IMG/VR virus record: IMGVR_UViG_3300025133_000679
Location: 1-21,753 of that record
DNA: 21,753 bases
Strand: one strand, 5' to 3'
Source: a virus
Part shown: positions 12,105 to 21,651 of the stretch, piece by piece
Layout of the letters: each line of letters opens with the position of its first letter
Position numbering within the stretch: the first letter of the stretch is position 1
Translations under genes and position numbers: made by a program
Notes under the pieces: model-generated
Databases searched by the model: none
What the model was told of the DNA's origin: nothing
The model's input: only the letters and a program-made list of their open reading frames with translations

Positions 12105-14645
12105 TTATCTTGCTGTTGCGTATTTAAATGAATTTTTTGCTATGGCTAGATAAATATATGTTCTAGCTGCACCTAAATCTCCATCTGCATCTCGTACTTT
12201 AAAGCCATTACTCAGAATATCTATATTATAATTACTTAACTCTGCACTATCTGTATTTGCTTGAAGAACAGTATCAGCAACATTAAAAGGAGAAGTTGCA
12301 TCATCATGAATATTCCACCCATCTCCACTATTAACACCTTTTGTTAATACAAATGCAGGTCTAAATCCAGTATAGACAAATGCATTATCTGTAGAAGCAT
12401 TTCCAGTGTATGATCCTGTTTTGCAATAGCCTTCCATATTTGCAAAACAATAAGATATAATTTTTTGAGAACCAGCTCCTAATATATCTGTATTATTTAT
12501 TGAAAAAACAGTTGAAGTAGGAGCTGACATATTACCATTACCAGATTTATCTACTGCAGCAGCAGTATCATTAAGTTTAAGAACATAATTCCAATTTGTT
12601 AATTCATCACTTCTTACCCACCTATTACCATCTCCTCCATCTAAATCATCATAGCAGAAATTTATAATCATTGAAGGAGCTTTATTTAATCCATGTCCAA
12701 CAGTTTCTGTACCAGCACCACTTATACCTCCTACAAATTTTACCATAGAAAAACTACCAGAAGGATCAGCTTGTACTGTAGAACTTACTGAACCATTACT
12801 ATCTGTAGATGTTGTTCCACCATTTGCTCTCCATGACCATGAAGCATAAGTATTTGCTCCTTGATTATAGTATGTTCCCATATCATAACCATCAGTATTA
12901 AAAGCTGTTAAACCAGAAGATGTGGCTTCCTCACCTGTACCATTTGAATTTAATACTTTAGTAGTTCCTCTTGAACTATCCCACAAACCATTACTTTGAC
13001 TTGTACTTCTAGCTTTTACCCATACCAAATCTGGTTTAAAACCAGTTACATGACCAGTTGTTCCACCAGAGTATGCTAAAGCACTAAATAATTTCTGTGG
13101 ATAATCGTCATCAGTTTCAGCAGGATTTATTGCATCAGCTAGTGGTAAATTGCCAGAACATAATGCTTTAAAAGAACCTGCTTCATCATAATAAAAGTTA
13201 CCATAGCCAGTAATATCAGTTTCACCTTGTGCTGTAACTAATCCATTAAAAGTACCATTCTGACCAAAATTCATATCAAAACCTAAAGCATCACTTGTTG
13301 AACCTCCAGTTCCAACCCAAGGATATAAATCTGTCGTTGTGTTTAAATTTGTTTGTGAACCAACCAAAGTACCATTTTTATAAAATGTAATTGTAGTATT
13401 TGCTCTATCTATTTTTACAGCTAAAATATCACCTGCACTACCACTACCAGCAGCATCATATTGGGTATAACTATTTGAACCATTATATAGTCTTACATAA
13501 TCTGTATTTGTAATACACCATGCAGTAGGTCTACCTCCTCTATCTGAAGTTAAATCTACAGTTGGTATATTAACACCTACTGATTGTTCTATTCCACCAC
13601 TATAACCAGTTTTCATTCTCGCTTCAAAATAATATATATTAGTATCACTTGGTGGTATAGCAAAGGTACTCATACAACCTTGTTCATTAACAGAACCACC
13701 ACCTGCTGAACCACCCCATGCTAAATTACCATTAGTAATTCTTGCTGCTGTAATATCAGGATATATAGAATTTAATGTACAAAAATTACCACCATTAGAA
13801 CCAGAGTTGAAGGTAGGACTATCTAATGTTGTAGCACTTGCTGGTATGCTACCAATATTAGTAAAATCATTATCATTACCACTAAAATCTTCACCTGGAT
13901 TACTTGCATTAGTAAACTTTAACCAAAATCCATTATTGCCAAATGTCAGTCCTGAAGGGTTTTTAGGTCTCCAAACTCCATTATGCGTTTCACCAAAATC
14001 AGAAATAGATGCTGCACCATCAATCATAATAAAGTCAGCCATTTGACCACCCCACCAGCCAGCATCATCATATACATACCTGCCTATGTGCATTTCATTT
14101 CCATTTAAACCAAATGATGTATCTGCACCTGAACTTGGATAGCCATTGTTACCATCATTATCCCAATAAGTAGAATCGTTTATAGTATTACTTTCACCAT
14201 TAATATAAACTTTAAGTCTATCAGTTGTTGTTGATTCATCAGAATTATAAATCCATACTATATGCATCCAAGCAGATGGGTCTCTCCATTTAGCTTTTAA
14301 AAAATTAGATCCTCCACTAGCAAGATAATAATGAAATTGATCACTATATCCAGTTGGATTATTTGTATTAATTTCTAACATATCAGAAACAGCACCACTA
14401 CCAGTAGAAGAAGAACATAATTTAGTATTGGTTGTACTGCCAAATGCTGAATTAGTACCACCAGCACCAGACCTTTTTATCCAAAAAGATAATGCTTTTT
14501 TATCATCATCAGATGCAGCACTACTAAAACTTCTTTCTAATGCTTGGCTTGTACCATTTAATCTTAAAGAATTAGCTATTTGGTAAGAGTAAATACCAGT
14601 TGCACCTGCTGCTGTTGGTTTTTGCCATAATTCACTATTAAACAT
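12105..14645 (-). CDS. Large receptor-binding / tail-fibre protein with LamG- and SPRY-like domains
   Basis: An 846-residue extended virion protein that probably contacts the host surface. The N-terminal part (about 20-260) has the pattern of a concanavalin-A/LamG-like jelly roll: SLRLNGTSQALERSF, LSFWIKRSG, WMHIVWIYN, RLKVYINGE, MHIGRY. Residues about 320-460 resemble a SPRY-like domain (YYFEARM, GDILAVKIDR, TITFYKNGTLVG). The rest (about 520-846) has repeated Gly/Ser/Asn/Thr-rich beta segments with GHGLNKAPSMIIN and WVKARSTSQ blocks seen in marine phage fibres. It lies between the other fibre gene and the fibre-associated protein. Sugar- or protein-binding specificity cannot be read. It lacks catalytic motifs that I recognise. 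Confidence 0.75.
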   Translation of the reverse strand: MFNSELWQKPTAAGATGIYSYQIANSLRLNGTSQALERSFSSAASDDDKKALSFWIKRSGAGGTNSAFGSTTNTKLCSSSTGSGAVSDMLEINTNNPTGYSDQFHYYLASGGSNFLKAKWRDPSAWMHIVWIYNSDESTTTDRLKVYINGESNTINDSTYWDNDGNNGYPSSGADTSFGLNGNEMHIGRYVYDDAGWWGGQMADFIMIDGAASISDFGETHNGVWRPKNPSGLTFGNNGFWLKFTNASNPGEDFSGNDNDFTNIGSIPASATTLDSPTFNSGSNGGNFCTLNSIYPDITAARITNGNLAWGGSAGGGSVNEQGCMSTFAIPPSDTNIYYFEARMKTGYSGGIEQSVGVNIPTVDLTSDRGGRPTAWCITNTDYVRLYNGSNSYTQYDAAGSGSAGDILAVKIDRANTTITFYKNGTLVGSQTNLNTTTDLYPWVGTGGSTSDALGFDMNFGQNGTFNGLVTAQGETDITGYGNFYYDEAGSFKALCSGNLPLADAINPAETDDDYPQKLFSALAYSGGTTGHVTGFKPDLVWVKARSTSQSNGLWDSSRGTTKVLNSNGTGEEATSSGLTAFNTDGYDMGTYYNQGANTYASWSWRANGGTTSTDSNGSVSSTVQADPSGSFSMVKFVGGISGAGTETVGHGLNKAPSMIINFCYDDLDGGDGNRWVRSDELTNWNYVLKLNDTAAAVDKSGNGNMSAPTSTVFSINNTDILGAGSQKIISYCFANMEGYCKTGSYTGNASTDNAFVYTGFRPAFVLTKGVNSGDGWNIHDDATSPFNVADTVLQANTDSAELSNYNIDILSNGFKVRDADGDLGAARTYIYLAIAKNSFKYATAR

Positions 14646-14653
14646 TTTTTATC

Positions 14654-15712
14654 CTAACTAAATGCAAGTTGTGGTGCTCCTAATTGAATAGAACCAGACG
14701 CTTTAACAAAATATGGTATAATGTCAACAGCATTAGCTGCTGTAGATATTGTTAAACCACTACCCCCTGCTGTTTCATAATCTGTTCCTAAACTTAATGT
14801 ACGACTTCCTGTACCATCTTGTATTAATGTTATAATACCAGATTGACCTGCTGCTTCTGTACTTGGATTTGCTAGTGTAACATTACCAGTAGCTGTCAAT
14901 ATAAAGTTTTGATAAGTAAAATCTAATGTTGTTGAACCAGTAACACTTGCAGTTGATGTGCGACCTTGTTGTGCTGCTGCCCATGTATTAGCTGCATTTA
15001 ACTTACATATTGTACTATCCACACTTACTGTTACAGTATCAGTAGCACCCACTACTGTATCAATACCAGTTCCACCTGCAATGTCCATTGTATTAGAATC
15101 TGATATAGTTTGATTAGAACCACTATCTCCAGTTAAAGTAAATGATGTCATACTACCAGCACTTGTACCTAATTGTGATATCATTTGGAAAGATGTTCCA
15201 TCATATAAGACTTTAATTATCGCATCTTCTTCAATATCACCTGCTGCTATAGCTTGGTCATTTCTCTTTTTAATATTTTTAGTACCTAAACCATTAACAT
15301 TTAATGTTGATGCTCCTGTGCTAGTTGCACCTGCTTTAAAGTTAAATTCTTGACCTGCTACATAAGCTGTTACTGCTGGTGTTAATGCTATAGCATAAGC
15401 ATCAGCCGAACCTGTATCACTTGCTTGAAATACTAGGCCACCATCTTGTATCTGACCAGCATTTATACCATCTGTATGTGCTGTACCATCTGCTAATGCT
15501 GTTATCTTTTGACTTCCTAGATTAGCATTACCTGTAAAAGCATTTGATCCACTTTTCTCTATACAACTATTAATACCTGTAGCTAATCCATCATCATTGG
15601 TGTCATGGTGAGAAGCAGTAATTTTAGTTCCTGCATCTCTATCCTTTGCCCAGCTTCCAGAACCTGAAAAAGCTCCATTGTACCTTGTAAATGTACCACC
15701 TGACCACGCCAT
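14654..15712 (-). CDS. Tail-fibre protein
   Basis: A 352-residue fibre-type protein. The N-terminus MAWSGGTFTRYNGAFSGSGSWAKD is a start I associate with marine podovirus fibres and probably anchors it to the tail. Residues about 50-90 hold a GNANLGSQKITALADGT.HTD block typical of phage fibre stalks. The remainder is Thr/Ser/Gly/Ala-rich, beta-structured and repetitive (TGDSGSNQTISD, STTLDFTYQNFILTATGNVTLANP), as in trimeric shafts. AAAGGAG lies 8 bases before the ATG. It precedes the larger LamG/SPRY protein by 8 bases, so this may be the tail-proximal shaft and the next gene the distal receptor-binding part. It has no recognisable enzymatic domain. Confidence 0.75.
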   Translation of the reverse strand: MAWSGGTFTRYNGAFSGSGSWAKDRDAGTKITASHHDTNDDGLATGINSCIEKSGSNAFTGNANLGSQKITALADGTAHTDGINAGQIQDGGLVFQASDTGSADAYAIALTPAVTAYVAGQEFNFKAGATSTGASTLNVNGLGTKNIKKRNDQAIAAGDIEEDAIIKVLYDGTSFQMISQLGTSAGSMTSFTLTGDSGSNQTISDSNTMDIAGGTGIDTVVGATDTVTVSVDSTICKLNAANTWAAAQQGRTSTASVTGSTTLDFTYQNFILTATGNVTLANPSTEAAGQSGIITLIQDGTGSRTLSLGTDYETAGGSGLTISTAANAVDIIPYFVKASGSIQLGAPQLAFS

Positions 15713-15739
15713 TATTCTTCTCCTTTATTTGTCTTTGTT

Positions 15740-15745
15740 ATTATA
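15740..15745 (-). promoter_or_regulatory. Possible promoter for the fibre genes
   Basis: The 65-base gap between the 910-residue protein and the fibre gene is the only break in the structural arm long enough for a promoter. On the minus strand it holds TATAAT (15745-15740), 28 bases upstream of the ATG. No convincing -35 hexamer or TGn extension accompanies it, and TATAAT is easy to find by chance in this AT-rich DNA. Confidence 0.25.
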
Positions 15746-15777
15746 CTACTTATTCTTATATTAATTTCCACTAATTT

Positions 15778-18510
15778 CTACATTCCGATGTATGTGCCTT
15801 CTTCTTCTTCTAGTCTTAAATCAATTCCTGCTTGCAAAAAAACTGCGTTTAATTGTCGTATTTGTCTAGCTTTACCTGCTGCATTTACAGGTTTAAGAAG
15901 AAGTAATTCCATTTTTTTAGGGTCAAACATAGCTTCCTTTAAAACATCTTTAATTTTAGCTTGTGGCATTTTACTTAAAATATTTCTAAAACTTTTTGAA
16001 CCAGCACCTGCAACAATTAAACCGCTACCTGAAAAATTTCCTCCAATTCCTAGTCCTGCTGCTTTTGCTCCTAATGTTCTTAAAAAGAATTCAAAAATTA
16101 CATCTTCTGTTTCTAATAATTCATCTAATGTTTCTGAACTTTTTATAGCATTTTCAAAAATTTCTGCTTTGTTTGCTAATATTTCTATATTTTCTTTTTG
16201 TCTACGAGTTAATAACCCTTTTCTTATCAAAAGATTAGCAACTGTTTCTCCTGTTTCTGTTGTTGAATTTAATTTATCTTTAATTACAGCACCAAAAACA
16301 ACTTCTTCTCCTGTAGAATTTTTTCTTGTAGCACTTTCTAAAATATTTTCCATAATTGCGTATTGTGCACCTTCTCGCCCTCTACTACCAACTGCTTTTG
16401 CGATACTCCCAAAATCTCTAGCTTTATTATTAGAATTAAAAGCAAAATTAATAACTCTATTTATATCGTTATTTGCAATTCGTGAAGTAACGCTTTTTGC
16501 TTTGTAACTTTTTTTCATTTTTGTTACAGCTTTAATAACTTTATCAGCAGTTTTTTTAGCATCTATTACATTTTCAAAACGATTGTATAAACCTGCTGTT
16601 TTTAATGAAGGTGCATATTGTTTTACAAAATTTTCTAATTTTTTTGGGTCAACTACATCATTAATTGTTCTTGTTTCTGCTGCTAAACCTCGTAATAAAT
16701 TATTTTGTAAATCTGCCATATCTGTAGCTCTTTCAGAATTTATTGAAGTTGGAGTTATTCCTAAACCTGCTGCTTGTCTTATATCTTTTAAATTAATATT
16801 ACCAACATCTTTAGGAAGCAAGGCAGCATTTAAAGATAATTCACTATTAACTTTTTCTCCACCAGCTCTATTTCTTTTTAAAATGTTTGCAATAACTGGT
16901 TTTTGTGTAAAATTTTCGTTTAAATATGCTGAGTATTTATTTGCTGCAATAACTTCAGGAGAATCTAATTTTGCTAAATCATTTCTAACAGATTTTTCTA
17001 TTCTTTTGTATTGATTAGCAAGAGCAAATTTTCCATTTGCTGTATATTCTCTGTAACTAGCTCCTGCTTCTGTTTTTAAATTTAATAATTCTTCTGCTGT
17101 TAAATTATCAGTTTTTTTAAAATCTTTTCTATACGCAGTTAAAACGCTATCTAATTTTTTACCTTTTGCTAATTTTGCATAAATATCTTCTATTGTGTTT
17201 TTTGTATTTGATGCAACAATTATTGGCTTTCTATCAATTTTATTCCATAACTCTGTTTCTGTTTTTCTTCCGTCTTTTAATGCGTCTAAAAGAATATTTT
17301 TAGCTTGTATATTTGCTTGTGTTTTTGGCATTGCTTGAAAAACATCACTTCTTTTATTTAATAAATCTTCTGCAATTTTTACTCTGCTATCTAAATACCC
17401 AGTTAAAACTTCTAGTCTTTTTTCAGATGCTTGCACCATACTTTGTTTATCACCACTTGCCATTATGGTTTGAAATTGCTTATTAAAATCTTTTATAGAT
17501 TCTTTTGTCCTTGTGTTAGCTAGACCTGCTGTTTGACTACTTAAAGATAGTAATTTTTTTTCTATAGCTAATAACCCTTTATCTCCTGTTATTTGACCAG
17601 AAGTTAAACTTTTTGATGCTGGGCTATACAGTTGTTTTGCTACTTCTTCTGGATTACCTCCTGATGCAGTTACAGCTTCTTGTAAAATTTTTGCAGCTTC
17701 TCTATTTTTTCCTTCTTCTCCAAATCTTGAAGTTATTGCTCTTCTAGCCGATCTTATTGCATTTGGAACATTTCTTGCTGCTAATGTAGAGGGTGATAAA
17801 GGAGCTAAAATTTCTCCATACATTCTAGCAGTAGGATTGCCAGGAACTAGAGTTTCTGCAAATCCTCCTCCTGTAGCACTTAACCCTCCCATAATAGCTT
17901 CGTTTCTACCAAATTCAACTGGTGATTCTTTTGCTTTTCTTAGTATAGGAGCTAATATACTTTCTGGTGTTAATGCTGATGCTGCTGCTTTTCGTACTGC
18001 TAAATAAGGTGCTGCTGCAAAACTTGCAGTATTTCCAAGAACTTCTCCTCCTATTGCGTAAGGTCTTAAATTAGGAGGAATATCTTTTATATTTCTATAG
18101 CCCATGTTTGTTTTAGCTAAAGCACTTGTAATGTTTTTTCTTCCTCCTATTGCATCAGGAGTACCACCTAAAGATTCTGTAATAGTTTGGTTTAAAACAG
18201 GGATTTTAGAGTAAGGACTGTCTTTAGGGTCTGCACGCCCATACTGTGTGGGAAATAAATATCCTACATTAGACAGAGCTTTTCCTGTTAATTTAGGCAA
18301 TTCATTAACTAAATCTACTGTTGTGCCAGCTAAATTTCCTAAAGCAGTATTTAATCCTTGCCCAATAGCACCAATTTTTTCTTTAATACTAAAAGACCTA
18401 CCTTTAATAAGCCCTCTGTTTCTAGCTTCTTCTAAATACGCTTTTTCTTTAGAATTTGCTAAATTTCTTCTTTCTTTTTCTTCTAAATATAATAGTTTTT
18501 TATTTGCCAT
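15778..18510 (-). CDS. Large internal virion / DNA-ejection protein
   Basis: A 910-residue, mostly helical, Lys/Ala/Asn-rich protein with no fibre or enzyme motif that I recognise. It begins with a charged helix (KKLLYLEEKERRNLANSKEK), continues through long stretches of amphipathic helix (about 260-700), and has a glycine/alanine-rich segment near 855-880 (GAKAAGLGIGGNFSGSGLIVAGAG) that could insert in a membrane. Size and place, after two other virion proteins and before the fibres, match the third internal or ejection protein of podoviruses (compare T7 gp16 by position, not by sequence). No lytic transglycosylase motif is visible. The start overlaps the upstream stop as TAATG, so expression is coupled. 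Confidence 0.65.
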   Translation of the reverse strand: MANKKLLYLEEKERRNLANSKEKAYLEEARNRGLIKGRSFSIKEKIGAIGQGLNTALGNLAGTTVDLVNELPKLTGKALSNVGYLFPTQYGRADPKDSPYSKIPVLNQTITESLGGTPDAIGGRKNITSALAKTNMGYRNIKDIPPNLRPYAIGGEVLGNTASFAAAPYLAVRKAAASALTPESILAPILRKAKESPVEFGRNEAIMGGLSATGGGFAETLVPGNPTARMYGEILAPLSPSTLAARNVPNAIRSARRAITSRFGEEGKNREAAKILQEAVTASGGNPEEVAKQLYSPASKSLTSGQITGDKGLLAIEKKLLSLSSQTAGLANTRTKESIKDFNKQFQTIMASGDKQSMVQASEKRLEVLTGYLDSRVKIAEDLLNKRSDVFQAMPKTQANIQAKNILLDALKDGRKTETELWNKIDRKPIIVASNTKNTIEDIYAKLAKGKKLDSVLTAYRKDFKKTDNLTAEELLNLKTEAGASYREYTANGKFALANQYKRIEKSVRNDLAKLDSPEVIAANKYSAYLNENFTQKPVIANILKRNRAGGEKVNSELSLNAALLPKDVGNINLKDIRQAAGLGITPTSINSERATDMADLQNNLLRGLAAETRTINDVVDPKKLENFVKQYAPSLKTAGLYNRFENVIDAKKTADKVIKAVTKMKKSYKAKSVTSRIANNDINRVINFAFNSNNKARDFGSIAKAVGSRGREGAQYAIMENILESATRKNSTGEEVVFGAVIKDKLNSTTETGETVANLLIRKGLLTRRQKENIEILANKAEIFENAIKSSETLDELLETEDVIFEFFLRTLGAKAAGLGIGGNFSGSGLIVAGAGSKSFRNILSKMPQAKIKDVLKEAMFDPKKMELLLLKPVNAAGKARQIRQLNAVFLQAGIDLRLEEEEGTYIGM

Positions 18511-20336
18511 TAATTTTCTTCTTTTAAATCATCTTCGGTTATGCTGTTAAATTCTTCGTCTGTGTAATTTTTAAAAGGGTTGTCTGTATTAGAATAATTT
18601 AAATCAAATTGTATTAAAGAATTTTCTAATATAGGAACTATTTGTTGTAATTTTAACATAACATCTATAGCATCTAGTTTTGCTTTTGATGCTCTTTTTT
18701 TGTCATTTGGATATATTACACCACTATTTCTTATCATTTCTTTTGCTTCTATAATTTTATTATTTAAATGGGGAATTAAAGATTTTATTTTTGCATAATT
18801 AGAAGCATCACTATTTGAGGTAGAAGGTAAAAGCGCTTCTATACTTTTTTGTGTGTATATTGCGCCTTTATCAGAAATTTCTTTTACCATTGGGACTTTA
18901 ATTTTATTATTAATAATGTCTAAATTTGTTCCTGCTTGTACTTGATCTTGAAAAGGCACTTTTCCTCCTCTTAAGCCGTAAGCAAAATTTATTGCTCCTT
19001 TACCTGCTCCCATAACATCTGCCTTAGACATTAATCTTATATCTAATTCAGGTAAAGGTTGCTTTAAATCAATGTCTGTTAGTTCTTCTATAGCTCCTTG
19101 TTCTAAATCTGGTTCAAATTCTTGAGTTCTAGTTGTGCTTGCTAATGTAGCTGCATTTCTTTGTATTTCCGTAATAGATAATTTTTTATCATCTGGTAAT
19201 TTAGAATTTCTTTCAATTTCGCTATTTAAAAATATTTTATATTTTTTATCATAAGCTGTTTCAGATTCTTCTTTTGGTAACGGCACTAAAATGTTTTTTG
19301 ATTCTGCAATTTCTTTTTCTGTAGCAAATTCTATTTCATTAGTAACTGTGTTTAAAACAGCTTTTGTTGATGCTTGTTTTATTTCTTTCGGTGGTTCTAT
19401 AGTATATTCTGGTCCAAATGGAACATTGGCATTTGGCTCTTGTGAAAAAGATGTCCTACCATTTACTGGGTCTGTCCTTTTATACGCTGTTTCCATTCCT
19501 CCTTCTTTATTGTAAATTACTGTTCTTTCTACTTGTGGTTGTAAATTTCTTAATCTTTCTTCTTCTGCTAATTCTAAAGTTCTATCTTGTATTCTTTTAT
19601 TTTGCATATAATCTCTAAATTCTAATTCATTTACATCAGCACCTCTTAATGCTTGAGATAATGCTTGTTCTGCATTAGTTGGTAAAACCTTTTGTGGTAA
19701 TGTGCCACTTAGAAACTTACTTATTGCAGATTTATCTTCTGGTATTTTTTCTCCTACTGTTAAAGCTACATTTTGTGGTGCTAATGGTATTCCTGTTGGT
19801 GTTATTGATGTAGCTTCAAATTCAGAGCCAACATAAGGTATTTTAGGTTTTTCTCTATAAGAACTATAACCTTTTAATCCTTCTATACTTCTTAAATTTC
19901 CTTCTTTATCTCTTATTTCATTTAATTTATCTATTTCTTCTTGTGTAAATAATATGTCAGGTCTAGTCCATGTAGACACTCCACCACCTTCTACATTAGT
20001 TGGTAATATTTCTAAATTACCTTCAGGACTTACACTCATACCTGTTGTAGATAAATTATTACCTCTTTCCATAGCATTTGCTATTTCCATAGCTCTACTA
20101 TAAGATTCTTTAGCTTGTTCTTCTCTATTTATAGCTCTTTTATCAGCAGCTCTAGCTAATACACTACCTAATATTTTAGCAGTCATAGTTCCTACTGGAA
20201 ATTTACCACCATAAGACTCTGCTGCTATATCACCAGGGCCAATACTACCACTCATTTGTCTTAATTGTTCAGCTAATAATTTATCATACTCTGTTAAATA
20301 TGATTGTTGTCTAACTGGTGCTTTTAATACTGTCAT
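18510..20336 (-). CDS. Internal virion / ejection protein
   Basis: A 608-residue hydrophilic protein, rich in Glu, Lys, Asn and Pro, without signal peptide or membrane helix. The N-terminus (LTEYDKLLAEQLRQMSGS) and residues 50-95 form a helix-rich segment. The middle is low in predicted order with many PLPKEE-type stretches, and the last 100 residues are again helical with an acidic end (SITEDDLKEEN). It is joined by TAATG overlaps to the 326-residue gene before it and the 910-residue gene after it. A run of three coupled, long, otherwise featureless proteins between tail and fibre genes is the usual layout of podovirus internal core genes. Assignment rests on position and composition only. 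Confidence 0.6.
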   Translation of the reverse strand: MTVLKAPVRQQSYLTEYDKLLAEQLRQMSGSIGPGDIAAESYGGKFPVGTMTAKILGSVLARAADKRAINREEQAKESYSRAMEIANAMERGNNLSTTGMSVSPEGNLEILPTNVEGGGVSTWTRPDILFTQEEIDKLNEIRDKEGNLRSIEGLKGYSSYREKPKIPYVGSEFEATSITPTGIPLAPQNVALTVGEKIPEDKSAISKFLSGTLPQKVLPTNAEQALSQALRGADVNELEFRDYMQNKRIQDRTLELAEEERLRNLQPQVERTVIYNKEGGMETAYKRTDPVNGRTSFSQEPNANVPFGPEYTIEPPKEIKQASTKAVLNTVTNEIEFATEKEIAESKNILVPLPKEESETAYDKKYKIFLNSEIERNSKLPDDKKLSITEIQRNAATLASTTRTQEFEPDLEQGAIEELTDIDLKQPLPELDIRLMSKADVMGAGKGAINFAYGLRGGKVPFQDQVQAGTNLDIINNKIKVPMVKEISDKGAIYTQKSIEALLPSTSNSDASNYAKIKSLIPHLNNKIIEAKEMIRNSGVIYPNDKKRASKAKLDAIDVMLKLQQIVPILENSLIQFDLNYSNTDNPFKNYTDEEFNSITEDDLKEEN

Positions 20337-21316
20337 TATAAACTCATTCCTAACCCTACTAAATTACCTAAAGCGTTCATTCCTGAACTATATCCTGCTA
20401 CTTGATTTGCATATCTATTCGTTGCATCTGCTCCTTGAGCCATTGCTCCTTGCATAATTGGTGGTGGTGCAATACTTGTTCCTGGTACATTTAATCCAGT
20501 AGTAGCTGTACCTAAACCAGCAGAACCAACACTTGGTGAACCAGTTAATGTTGCTAATTCTTCCATAGGTAATCGTCTTTGTAATAATGTATCTGCCATA
20601 GCTTGAGCTCTCGCTTGATTTTGCATTTCTCTTATCATACTCGCTTCTGCTAATTGTGATTGACGCATAGATTGTGCTTCACCTGCTAACCCTTGACGCA
20701 TACGCTGTCCTTCGGCAATAGAAGATTGTGCTAATCCAGATAATTGGTCAGAATGCGTCATTTCTAATCGACTCATAGCATCATTATATGCAGTAGAACC
20801 TACTGGTAAGCCAGAATTAATTAATTGTGTGTGTAATTGGGTTTTTTGTTGATCCATTGCTGGTTGTAACCGATTTAAAGCTCTATCATAATAAGCTGTT
20901 TCACTACGAGTTGCATAATCAGATAAATCATCAGTAGTTGCTAATGGTGTAAATCCTGTTGTATCTACCCCTCCTCTATATGTTGGTAAAGATGAAATAT
21001 CAAATTGTCCACTAGGTAATTCTCCTAATCTTTCTCCTGCTACATCTAAATATTGCCCACCTATTTGTGCTTGTTTTTGTCTTTGTGTTTCATACTCTGG
21101 TCGTAAAGAATATTGTGCTTCAAATCTTGGTTTATCTTCTGTACCTACATCAGTCCATTTTGTTATATCATAAGGACTATACACATCTGGTCTATTCATT
21201 ATCCCTTCAACAATAGCCGTTTCTTTATTCGCCGCACCTTGTGCTACTGCTGCTCCTGTATAATCTGGAGCTGGTGGTGCTTTTGGTGGACTAAAAAAAT
21301 TTTTTACAAATGCCAT
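20336..21316 (-). CDS. Virion structural protein, probable internal/ejection component
   Basis: A 326-residue protein. The proline-rich start (FFSPPKAPPAPDYTGAAVAQG) followed by INPYG-like DVYSPYDITKWTD and a long Gln/Arg/Ala-rich helix (about 150-245) is a layout I associate with a widespread podovirus structural protein. The helix holds AYNDAMSRLEMTHSDQ and LAEASMIREMQNQARAQAM, and a Gly/Met-rich tail (NALGNLVGLGMSL) ends it. In T7-like order it stands where gp14-type small core proteins lie, before larger internal proteins. No membrane segment is present apart from the weakly hydrophobic end. The start overlaps the GNAT-like stop as TAATG. Confidence 0.65.
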   Translation of the reverse strand: MAFVKNFFSPPKAPPAPDYTGAAVAQGAANKETAIVEGIMNRPDVYSPYDITKWTDVGTEDKPRFEAQYSLRPEYETQRQKQAQIGGQYLDVAGERLGELPSGQFDISSLPTYRGGVDTTGFTPLATTDDLSDYATRSETAYYDRALNRLQPAMDQQKTQLHTQLINSGLPVGSTAYNDAMSRLEMTHSDQLSGLAQSSIAEGQRMRQGLAGEAQSMRQSQLAEASMIREMQNQARAQAMADTLLQRRLPMEELATLTGSPSVGSAGLGTATTGLNVPGTSIAPPPIMQGAMAQGADATNRYANQVAGYSSGMNALGNLVGLGMSL

Positions 21317-21651
21317 TATAATTCCTTTCGCAACAATACTGCTTTTTTATTATATCCTTCTAATACTCTTTCCCAACCTTTGCGTCCTAAAATATCAATA
21401 TACTTATAATTACGCTTTTTTGCATATTTTTCAATTCTTTTTGTAATTTCTTTAATATTTTCTAATTTTCCCCCACCTACACCTATACGCAAAATATCTC
21501 CATGATGTGCAGTAATTATAGCACTTTCTTCTTTTGTAAACAGTTGGTACTCTCCTTTTTTAATTAAAATTTCTAATTCTTTTCTCGTTATTTCACCCAA
21601 ACCTTTTATAGCTGGTTCTAATACTCTCCATATTTTATCGGTAATAAACAT
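21316..21651 (-). CDS. Small GNAT-fold-like protein (compare T7 gp13)
   Basis: A 111-residue protein resembling short phage proteins with a degenerate acetyltransferase (GNAT) fold. After a helical start, the core runs QLFTKEESAIITAHHGDILRIGVGGGK, then a helix (IKEITKRIEKYAKKRNYK), a strand (YIDILGRKGWERVL) and the ending YNKKAVLLRKEL. Strand-helix-strand with GRxGW before the end is seen in phage gp13-like proteins that help assemble the internal core. A canonical acetyl-CoA loop (Q/RxxGxG/A) is not evident. It sits directly before the putative ejection proteins, as T7 gene 13 does. Both ends overlap neighbours as TAATG. Enzyme activity is doubtful. Confidence 0.5.
   Translation of the reverse strand: MFITDKIWRVLEPAIKGLGEITRKELEILIKKGEYQLFTKEESAIITAHHGDILRIGVGGGKLENIKEITKRIEKYAKKRNYKYIDILGRKGWERVLEGYNKKAVLLRKEL

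Noticed and set aside
15788-17014. Long plus-strand frames (239 and 143 residues) opposite the 910-residue protein
   Set aside because: They are long only because the Lys/Ala/Glu-rich minus-strand gene gives few stops in antisense. Composition is hydrophobic and irregular.
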